From Periconia sp. R9002 (taxonomy: Eukaryota > Ascomycota > Dothideomycetes > Pleosporales > Periconiaceae): a DNA stretch of 64,000 bases. Below the pieces are notes generated by a model, which did not search any database, was not told the origin of the DNA, and was given only the letters and a program-made list of their open reading frames with translations. How positions within the stretch are numbered: position 1 is the first letter of the stretch; each line of letters begins with the position of its first letter. Position numbers and translations under genes: made by a program. Below, in pieces: positions 56,594 through 64,000 of the stretch. The DNA is taken from assembly GCA_023627715.1 (NCBI GenBank), contig JAMAHW010000010.1, positions 186,001-250,000 of the forward strand. Reading direction: 5' to 3'.

Positions 56594-57638
56594 GGAGCGG
56601 TGAATACGCCAATCAGCTAGGGCGATACGACAAGGCTTGGCTAGGGGTCGTCGGCTTCGCATGCACGAAGAGGCAGGAGTGAGTCTGACGCTTTATCGAT
56701 AGGAGGACGCGAATAAGACGGACAACAACACACAGCCAACGCAGATCATGAGAAGCTGGTGTTTCTCCCAACGGACTCCGGCGAGGTCACGTCTCTTTCT
56801 TCGCCATCCACGGCCGATTACCCAGCCATTCAAGGTGGATAGACGGACCCAATCGGGTGCCGTCGCACGAATCAGCTTCAACAGTGGTTCGGTTGGCAGG
56901 GGGGGTTTCAGATGCACGTTCCCATCACCTTTTCGTACCTAGGTAGTTACTAGTATTCCATGTACAGCATAGTATAGCATGTAGGTGCTGTACATACAGT
57001 ACATACAGTGAATTCAAGAGTACCTTTCCTTTGCATCAAACAAGCAAGTCTGGCACCTAACGTGCAGACGAATGCATGCAGGCACGCACGCACGACAATT
57101 AATTAATTAATTTTGCCGCTGATGCTTGGCTTCGTATCTCAAGGCGAGAATCCCACCGCATCAAAACATGTACAAGTCTGCGTGCACAAGTGTGGCCCGT
57201 CGTCAGTGCTTTTATCACCTTTACCCATCAGGATGGCGGAGCATCTGTGCTCGAGGCCAGAAAGTTTCCAGAACAGCAGCTGGCCACGTTATGGGTTAAC
57301 CGACTGCACAACGTGTCCGTCCCCCCTGCTTTGCGGTGCGTCTCGGGCCACTGTGGATCCCCGCGAACCGTATCTAGCTTCCCCGACGGTTAGCCCCAAT
57401 GTCATGGGTGCGTGCGTCCTGAAAGCGGGTCGTTAGTAGGTACGAAGATGGATGCCTTTAAGAGGTCAAAATCCCGCCGTGCCGCGTGCGGCGTGGTGCC
57501 CTACCCTCTCCCCCCAACCATTGATTTTTCCCTCCTCATCGACAATTGATTGCATAAACATATACCCATTGGCCTGTCCAGTCCCTTGAAAAAGCACAAC
57601 TCCCGCCGATAAAGGGGCAAGATCCAGCCCGGAAAACC
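56594..57638. other. Gene-free region, carrier trailer and promoter of the Ser-rich gene
   Basis: About 1 kb without a convincing gene. It contains a second exact TACCTAGGTA (56936-56945), a TACATACAGTACATACAG direct repeat (56991-57009) and AATTAATTAATTAATT (57100-57115). Frames on both strands are short. Confidence 0.45.
56936..56945. repeat. TACCTAGGTA palindrome, second copy
   Basis: Exact duplicate of the element at 35932-35941. Ten-base palindromes are not expected twice in 64 kb by chance at even base composition, but this specific palindrome is thought to be over-represented in some filamentous ascomycete intergenic DNA; that is my recollection and not checked. Confidence 0.5.
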
Positions 57639-58592
57639 ATGGACACATACAGGAAATCCAGTGCAGCCACAATGGACAACACATCAGAAGGCGTCGGCTT
57701 GCGGAAAGCGTTGAGACGATGGAAGGACCGATGGCGAGTCTCTTCCTACAGCTCTTCCAGGAGCTCTGTCCGCAGTACCTCGTCTTCACGACCCCCAAGC
57801 AACACCTCCTCCTCAGCCACGGCAGCCCCAGCTCCAGCCCCAACTTCACATCCTTCGCGTTCTTTATCCCCGGTTCCTGGCTCGCCCGTCCCCATAACAG
57901 ATGCTCTCTTCACACCCACTACCCAAACCTTTATCCATTCGCCAGCCGATCCACGGTCACGGTCACGCACCGGCTCAATAACGAGTAGCCCAGTAGGCAC
58001 ACTCAGGAAATCTCCGCCTTTATCGAGACGGAACACGACGCCCACCGAACACCTTCAAAGCTTTGCCCCGTCGCATCGGTCTCCATCCCCAGGAAGCGAC
58101 GCCCTACCCTTGAATACCGTCACCACCACCATTGTAGCTGGCAACGATGCTCTGCACAAGAAACGATCGTCCCGGTTCAGGCTTTCCATCTCCAAGAGCC
58201 GCCCTGCCGTCGCCCCTTCCCTTCACAGCCCGTCCTCCAACAGCTTCTTCGACAGGAGCAGCAGTCGTGCCACAGGCCGATTCGACGCAGTCGAAGAAGT
58301 GACGCCGAGGAAAAGAGCAGACACCAAGGTCAGCGACCCGGAGACGCTGTTCGAAGAAAAGCCAGACGCTGCAGAAATAGAAAAGCCAGAAAATAAGGAG
58401 AAGACACAGAAAGAAGCCGACAAGTCTGAAACCTCGGAGGGCACCGAGGGTCCCGAGAACCCGGGGAAAACAGAAAGCGCTGCGAAATCACCAGAAAAAC
58501 AACCAAATGTCGAAAAAGTAGAAACCACATCAGAAGACGCGCCAGCCGTGTCGACCTCAAACACCATACGGATGGTGGAAGCCGCGGCTTGA
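57639..58592 (+). CDS. Serine-rich disordered protein, function unknown
   Basis: A single exon of 317 residues. After a short amphipathic stretch (GLRKALRRWKDRWRVSSYSS) the protein is Ser/Pro/Thr-rich with many SPxxR and RSSxR-type sites (SRSLSPVPGSPVPITDAL, SPVGTLRKSPPLSRRNTTP). The C-terminal third is Glu/Lys-rich (EKPENKEKTQKEADKSETSE). No domain, signal peptide or membrane segment. The basic amphipathic N-terminus could contact a membrane or microtubule. The ORF is far longer than background frames and has coding-like bias, but overlapping reverse-strand frames of similar bias make me cautious. An alternative start is Met at 57672. Confidence 0.65.
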   Translation: MDTYRKSSAATMDNTSEGVGLRKALRRWKDRWRVSSYSSSRSSVRSTSSSRPPSNTSSSATAAPAPAPTSHPSRSLSPVPGSPVPITDALFTPTTQTFIHSPADPRSRSRTGSITSSPVGTLRKSPPLSRRNTTPTEHLQSFAPSHRSPSPGSDALPLNTVTTTIVAGNDALHKKRSSRFRLSISKSRPAVAPSLHSPSSNSFFDRSSSRATGRFDAVEEVTPRKRADTKVSDPETLFEEKPDAAEIEKPENKEKTQKEADKSETSEGTEGPENPGKTESAAKSPEKQPNVEKVETTSEDAPAVSTSNTIRMVEAAA

Positions 58593-58670
58593 ATAGCTAG
58601 ATATAGCCTCGGTGCTCACTCAAGCTAAGCCGAGTCGCCGAGTACAGGGCGGGAAAAGGAAGTTTTCTCC

Positions 58671-58695
58671 TTCTTCTTCTTCTTCTTCTTCTTCT
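58671..58695. repeat. TTC trinucleotide microsatellite
   Basis: Eight consecutive TTC units, followed by an imperfect TGC-TTC-TTT extension. In the probable 3' trailer of the Ser-rich gene. Confidence 0.9.
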
Positions 58696-59390
58696 GCTTC
58701 TTTCTTATATATATGTATATTCCCCACAGGAGGGGTCCTGATCAAAATATCCGACGATCCATCTTCCATTCGTTCTCACTCACACCTTCTTTTGTTCATA
58801 CCATCATCCCCCTTCTTTTTATTTTTTTTACTTTGTCCCAATTAGAAAAACCCCCGTGTGTGTGTACGATTGTCGTAGTGTAGTGTAGTGTTAGTGTAGT
58901 TGAGTAGTTGGGAAACCTCGGTAGAGCACCGCGCGCGCGCTTCAATGCAACCAAACAAAAAAATACAGTCTGGGTGGGTGGGTTTGCCGACCGACACCCC
59001 CCCAAATGCGGGGTCGACAGGCAGGCGATCTATTCTCTGACTTTGTCGCACCGTCAAACAACAAGCAAATTACGACTCCCTCTCTTTGTGCGTGTGTGTC
59101 TGTGTTCACTGTAAAGTGGGAGAAGAAGAAAAAATTAGAACAAAGTGACGTTGGGAGAGTTTGACATCATCACGGCTTGGCTTCCCCATGATACTATGGA
59201 AGGAACCGGCCTCCTTCTTCTAAGACTACAGTAGGTAAAAAGCGGTACGTACGCGGGTTACAGGTCATCTGTACCGTTGGAAGTACCGTAAGCTAAAGTT
59301 ACCAGCAAATCGCTGGCTCCCCCCGCGTCCGCTACCCACCTTCTCAACCACGGTACGCTGTACCGTACTAGCTGAGTACTTATGCAAGGT

Positions 59391-59406
59391 ACGCGATCGA
59401 TCGCGT
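59391..59406. repeat. Perfect 16-bp palindrome ACGCGATCGATCGCGT
   Basis: Identical to its reverse complement over 16 bases and unusually CG-rich for this region. It lies within the GTAC-rich interval 59220-59450. Confidence 0.8.
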
Positions 59407-61691
59407 TCGTCCCAATCATATCGTACCTGTACCTGTACCGTTCAACTGTGCCTGTGTGCCTGCTAATACAGGACGTTTCTTTTTCAACTGTATTTCTTAA
59501 CGCCCCGTTCGACTCCGTTTCGTGCGATTTGGTGGGTGTGAGTCTTGGTTGGTTTGGTTTGGGTACTCAAGGTACTGGTACATGAATCAGGGGGAGAGTG
59601 TGTGATTGGAAGTTGTATTGTATAGTGGTTTTTACGTTTTTGTTTCAGCAGACGGATGGATATGCCCCTGTTGTTTCTTTTGGGTTTCCAAATGTTCGCT
59701 GGTGGGAAGTGTACCGGAATGGATAGGTGGAAGATTGAGCTCATTGATACGTACGTATGCGTACACCGTTTGGTACTGTGAAGTGTATCTGAAACAACTT
59801 GGGTGCAACTTTCGATTGCCTCGACGGTCTTCCTAGTCACCACCACATACGGGGGTCGCGCGTATGAATTATATGTATACACTTTTTGTGCGACGCACGC
59901 TGCGCATGTGCAATTTCACTCCGAGTTCGGGTGATGTGGAAATAAGGTTTCTAGGGGCTGCATGGAGGTATGAAACGGCACGCAAGAGGGGGGGTTCAAA
60001 AAGCACATAGCCACACTGTCAGTGTTGTAGTCTCGGTTGTTTTCTTGGTGGGGTTTTTTGGGCGTTTTGGTGCTGGGCTTGGCTTGGGGGTGGTGAGGAT
60101 TTTGCTGGAGCTGATGTTGAAAGTGATCTAAAGGTTTGGAGATGTAGTTTTTTGCTGTAGTCGTAGTCGTAGTCGTTACGGAAATGGAGCTGGTCTAGCC
60201 AAAGTCCTATTGTGAGGGGATGTAAGTGTGAAGGAAGTCCCGGGAGGGTTGGAGGTGTTCTGCTTTGGAGCAGATACAAACCGAAGTTCTATAGAGAAAA
60301 ATCCTTGTTACTTGACCAGGTTTCCAACCGACCCTGATAAAGTGATTATGTAGACTGATTTGTGTGACCCCAGACCAAAGAAGATCAAAAAGGATGATTC
60401 GGAAACTAAGGTCAGTGATTTTGTGCTGAACAGTACGGGACTGGCGTGGACGTGGAACAGCACATGGCAGCTGGATGATTCCCTAGGTTGAATTCTTACT
60501 GCTTCTCTCAACTATACCTTTTAATTGACTAGTAATGTGATCCTGTGCCCCCCTGGATCATACATAAATTGATACATACGTACATCGGACCTATTTCCAG
60601 GTGATTGGAAGAATCCTATGCCCGTGATTTTTGTGCTGATTCTGCATACAGATGCTCACATCGACGGAGATAGCATTATGGAATTGCAAGATTGCAATGA
60701 TTTTTTAAGCATACGAGATTGCCAGAACAAGCAACAATCAGCCACACATAATTGAGGCGCCATTTGTGTGAGCATGCCATGGGATAGAGACTTACGTAAA
60801 TTCATCAGCCGCTCAGCCCCATGAAGATGAGTGTATGGCCTGGGCTTATTGATTTTTGGCCAGATTCTACAGATGTACAAATCCCGCAGTTCCATCCACG
60901 ATTTCGCCACGCCATTGCTGGACTCCAGCCTTCTCATCTTAGGAGAACACAATTTTGCGTGAGCTAAATGGGGCGATGATATGTCACAGGGCAAGATCCA
61001 AACGGGGATTCAGGCTCTCATTGGAGTCTGCAGATATTGAATGACGTTACATAGTAGATCACGGACATGATGTTGTGCTAGGAAACATTGTGCCTCAAGA
61101 AGCGATCATTCACACATCAAGGCTAGGAGTTACGCAAATGAAACAATTCAATACGTTCTTGGCGAATTACGGTATCAGTTTGACGTATGGGAATGTCCAT
61201 CCTACAATTGGTATGTGAGGCCTGTCCCGAGACAGCCTCCACAAATCTTCTAGAGCAACCAATGTGTTAACACTGGCTTCGAATCCTAATACAAACTTGG
61301 CCTCCGCAGAAGGAAACATGCTATTGCGTACAACGCTGATCCAATTACTGCATGCTTCTACCCGAAAGCACAGACTAAATGACTACATTTAGTAGCTCGA
61401 GAGATCGGATGAACAAGAAAGGCATCTCACTAATTGTTTTGTTTTTTCCTCGCGAAAGAGCTTAAACTCGTCCACTGAGTGGTTGTTATAGCTGTCGAGG
61501 ATCGACGAAGAATGCACATTGATGGGAAAATGGAGTAGATACCGCGGAAAAGGTAAGCCCTTTGATGGTGGCTTGAGGCACGTCATTGCTGAAGGTTAAA
61601 TCGAAACCGCATCTAGGCCCACGTGCAGCTCTAAGATCCACACAAGCACTCCCCGGATTACCAACCTACCGTTTGAGGCGCCTATTTACCA

Positions 61692-62048
61692 TTATTGGAG
61701 GCGTGCATCTACGCTGTCTAGATTAATACTTTGTAGAAATAAGCGAGTCGAGGCTGTAGTTAGTTGACCCAGAAAGAGGAAGTCCGTAATCGTCGTCTCC
61801 GGGTCTTCATGGTTCACTTGAACACCGGCTTTCTCTCCCTCAGCGGTAACGATATTCAACAAAGATGTCTCTACCACAGTATTCTGTATATTGTAAACAT
61901 CTAATTGCAGATTCCTGTAAAGTAAGTTTGTGAATTGCAGCCACCTTTTTCGCGCATAAAATCCATCAGTTGATGTCGTTTGGTGCTCTCGGTGTTTGGG
62001 GCCTTGGTGTTGCGCTAGTGTATACGAAGGTGGCTTGTGGAACGTCAT
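61692..62048 (-). CDS. Doubtful hypothetical protein, 118 codons
   Basis: An ATG-initiated frame on the minus strand, divergent from the PEBP-like gene with 160 bases between the starts. The C-terminal half (TVVETSLLNIVTAEGEKAGV, then DPETTITDFLFLGQLTTAST) has protein-like composition. No motif, no family resemblance that I recognise and no expression evidence. It may be real, part of a larger spliced gene, or chance. Confidence 0.2.
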   Translation of the reverse strand: MTFHKPPSYTLAQHQGPKHREHQTTSTDGFYARKRWLQFTNLLYRNLQLDVYNIQNTVVETSLLNIVTAEGEKAGVQVNHEDPETTITDFLFLGQLTTASTRLFLQSINLDSVDARLQ

Positions 62049-62121
62049 AGTTGACTATGAAGACGAAACCATACCCGCGCCACACAGCTTGTTTGGGAAG
62101 CACTTACGAGAAGTGTACATA

Positions 62122-62129
62122 TATATAAA
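62122..62129 (+). promoter_or_regulatory. TATA-like element of the PEBP-like gene
   Basis: TATATAAA about 80 bases upstream of the ATG at 62208, a normal core-promoter position for a secreted-protein gene. Confidence 0.5.
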
Positions 62130-62207
62130 GGTAAAGAAAGGCCACAGAGGTTACAGATAGGTCACACAGCTCTCTTTGCCAAATCCCCAACTTCAAAGAC
62201 AGCCGCA

Positions 62208-63007
62208 ATGCTCGGTCGTACCATTTTTGCGCTCTCTGCGCTCTCAAACCTCGCCAGTTCCACTCTAGCACCCAACTTCCCGCTCAGCGGAGGAACTACG
62301 GATTTAAACCTCACCTTTGGTACAAACAATGTGTCTCCTCCTGGTGAATTGATCCCTCGAGCCGGTAAGTATTTCGTTCCGCAATTTTGTGGCCGTGAAG
62401 TTGCCTTTAGACAAGCTGACGAAAGAATCAAGACACGGTGAACCCTCCCAATATCACGTCTCCAGTTTGGAACAGCGGCGGACGTGGCGTAGTTTTGATC
62501 GTGGACTCGGATGTTCCTAGGAACAACACCCGCATACAGCTCCTGCACTATCTAGCTTCCAATGTCACGCTTTCGCCGCGCGACAATAAGACACTAGTGC
62601 TTCCTCCCGTAGCCTCGACTGAGGCCGCATATCTCCAGCCCAGTCCGCCCGTGGGTGATGTTGCGCATGCATATACGGTCTTGCTCTTCACACAACCATC
62701 CAACTTTTCCATCCCTGCCGCTTTCCGCCAAGTTTTGACCGCCCGCGCACCGTTCGATGTCTCCGCGTTCAGAGTCGCAGCCGGTCTAGCAAACCCCATT
62801 GCGGCGAATTATTTCCGAGTGCAGAATACCACGGGTACTGCCACGACTACTTTCCCCCCTCCAGCCAGCACGCCGACTAATGGCACCTCTGGGAGGCCCA
62901 CTGCTCCTGCTTTCCCCGGTGTTGCGGCGACCGTAGATGGTGAGAAGGGATGGCTAATGGGTATCGGTGGGTTGGCGCTTGCGGGAGCAATGGGCTTCGT
63001 CTTGTAA
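62208..63007 (+). CDS. PEBP-like secreted, GPI-anchor-type protein
   Basis: Two exons, 62208-62364 and 62433-63007, give 243 residues. It opens with a signal peptide (MLGRTIFALSALSNLASSTL). The body resembles the phosphatidylethanolamine-binding protein fold: VNPPNITSPVWNSGGRGVVL then LIVDSDVPRNNTRIQLLHYL, which is a diverged version of the PEBP DPDxP and GxHW ligand-site blocks, and DVAHAYTVLLFTQPSNFSIP. There are several N-glycosylation sites. A Thr/Pro/Ser-rich linker leads to a small-residue site and a hydrophobic tail (WLMGIGGLALAGAMGFVL), the signal for GPI attachment. The usual PEBP phosphate-binding residues are only partly kept, so ligand binding is uncertain. Expected location is the cell wall or outer plasma membrane. 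Confidence 0.82.
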
Positions 63008-63606
63008 CATGTTTCGATTTGAATCTAGTGGTTGCAAGTAATGTGGGGTTTGAATTGATTCCATCTCTTCAGGCAACTTGAATCTGCTCTAATATGGAGA
63101 AAATCTAAAAATGTGTAGTAATTAGAATCAGTGATTTATAGTAAGCCATATAAATATTTACGAGTCGTTTTCCGTGCTATTTAAAAGCGAGAGCAGCGAC
63201 TCAAAAGCAGCTGTGGGATTCGGGTTTTATGATTCCCTTGCTCTAACAGAAAGCGGATTTCTCGGATTCCGAAGCATGTAGTACACAGCGTAAACCGGCA
63301 GGTGCCCCCAACGTTGTTCTTTCCCATTCGATGTGTAGATAGCGGGGAGACCAATTGGGCGTAATGCATGCAACGTTACCTACATATGTAGAAAAATGTA
63401 CCACATGATCTACCAGGCGACAAGGGGCAGCACAGTGCGCGGCGCAGTTCACGGACAAACTGTTTCCTTCCCCAAGTTCGGCGAATTGCAAGACCAATAT
63501 ACATACACATTGGACTATATATACCTCTCTCACCGCATCGGTTTTTTGAGGCAGGCTCAACCAAGAATCAACACGATATCCAGCAACAACATCAAAGTCA
63601 GATAAC
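63008..63606. other. Intergenic, promoter of the ABM-like gene
   Basis: About 600 bases. A TATATATA element lies at 63516-63523, 84 bases upstream of the ATG at 63607. No other feature. Confidence 0.5.
63516..63523 (+). promoter_or_regulatory. TATA-like element of the ABM-like gene
   Basis: TATATATA at a position expected for a core promoter of the gene starting at 63607. Confidence 0.5.
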
Positions 63607-64000
63607 ATGTCTGTCCAAACACTCGAGAGCGTCGCCTTCAAATTGAGGCCCGGCTTGACTGTCGAGACAGGAGAAGGGAAAGCAGTATCTGATGAGTGCC
63701 TAGCTCTCATAACAGCGGCAGAGGGTTGCAACGCCGTTTATCGCGGTATGGAAATCGAGAATCCAGATATTTTACACGTGATCGTAGGTTAGTATGCGCG
63801 TAATGCTCCTTTCGGCGACTTTTTTCTTTCAGACCTGTAATGCGCCGTTCATCCTCTCCGGGGGTTGACTCTCTACATATTCCTTCTCCACGGTTGACGC
63901 TAAAACACCAATTTGGCAGATTGGGAAACCATTGAATCACACAAGGCTTTCACCCAAAGTCCGAACTTCAAGCCTTTTCAAGAAAAGGCCAAGACTATCC
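63607..64000 (+). CDS. Small dimeric alpha/beta-barrel protein (ABM-like), cut by window edge
   Basis: Exons 63607-63787 and 63920 to the window end; the 3' end is missing. The start reads MSVQTLESVAFKLRPGLTVE; the first exon ends LHVIVG and joins in phase to DWETIESHKAFTQSPNFKPF. The pattern VDWETIESHKAF-x-x-S-x-x-F is typical of dimeric alpha/beta barrels of the ABM/EthD-like type, small one-domain proteins that include monooxygenases and stress proteins. Role unknown. The donor is GTTAGT, which is acceptable but not the strongest form. Confidence 0.75.

Larger units (their letters stand above)
58593..62207. other. 3.6-kb gene-free stretch
   Basis: The largest non-coding interval. From 58671-58695 a TTC microsatellite; 58876-58905 a TAGTG-type repeat; 59220-59780 is GTAC-rich with a 16-bp palindrome; 60000-60300 is T/G-rich; 60300-62000 is AT-richer. 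The longest minus-strand frames (59484-59882 and 60656-60994) are unconvincing. A 118-codon frame at 61692-62048 (minus) is listed separately as doubtful. Confidence 0.5.

Noticed and set aside
58223..58567. Minus-strand frame opposite the Ser-rich gene
   Set aside because: Antisense shadow with Phe/Ser/Val runs; the plus-strand frame is longer and starts with ATG in good context.
61258..61290. tRNA-like B-box text GGCTTCGAATCC
   Set aside because: No A-box or cloverleaf arms lie upstream at the right distance.

Overview
This window is a euchromatic piece of a filamentous ascomycete (Pezizomycotina) nuclear genome, most likely a Dothideomycete. The evidence is the gene content: a white-collar-1 photoreceptor, a DASH-complex Dam1, a PTH11-type seven-helix receptor, Spt7 and Ytp1-like genes. 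Introns are short (about 45-130 nt) with GTAAGT/GTATGT donors and mostly CAG/TAG acceptors. Genes lie on both strands without operons. The class-level placement is inference from overall gene style, not from an alignment. I rebuilt splice structures by hand and checked reading phase at every junction; all joined lengths are multiples of three.

Layout: 1-5.0 kb holds a BTB/POZ gene, a 2-kb stretch with no convincing gene, and a PTH11-like rhodopsin-fold receptor. 5.5-12 kb holds protein disulfide isomerase and the DEAD-box helicase DHH1. 12.3-20.6 kb holds a rhomboid protease, a disordered AT-hook-like nuclear protein and SAGA subunit SPT7. 21.5-30.4 kb holds a VanZ-like membrane protein, ribosomal protein eS26, a four-CBS/PB1/tail-anchor protein and the importin PSE1/KAP121. 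31.4-37.3 kb holds VPS4, prefoldin subunit 6, an omega-like glutathione transferase and a zinc-independent MDR oxidoreductase. 39.6-46.9 kb holds a YTP1-like multispanning protein, DAM1, a Sec14/CRAL-TRIO protein with an unexpected mitochondrial-type leader, and mitochondrial ribosomal protein uS2m. 48.2-51.5 kb is WC-1. 53.8-64 kb holds a Ras-like GTPase, a YMC1-type mitochondrial carrier, a serine-rich protein of unknown role, a PEBP-like GPI-type secreted protein and the start of a small dimeric alpha/beta-barrel (ABM-like) protein cut by the window edge.

Most of these are housekeeping genes: protein folding (PDI, prefoldin 6), mRNA decay (DHH1), transcription (SPT7, WC-1), translation (eS26, uS2m), nuclear import (PSE1), endosomal sorting (VPS4), chromosome segregation (DAM1) and mitochondrial transport (YMC1). 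They do not form a pathway cluster. I see no transposon, CRISPR array, rRNA or tRNA gene, and no secondary-metabolite cluster. I did not find a clearly new biological system. The best leads are an RGG-rich tail on Dam1, a mitochondrial leader plus membrane anchor on a Sec14-like lipid-transfer protein, a non-canonical GC-AG intron in WC-1 next to the LOV domain, a Ras-like GTPase lacking a CAAX box, and a GTAC-rich gene-free stretch containing a perfect 16-bp palindrome.
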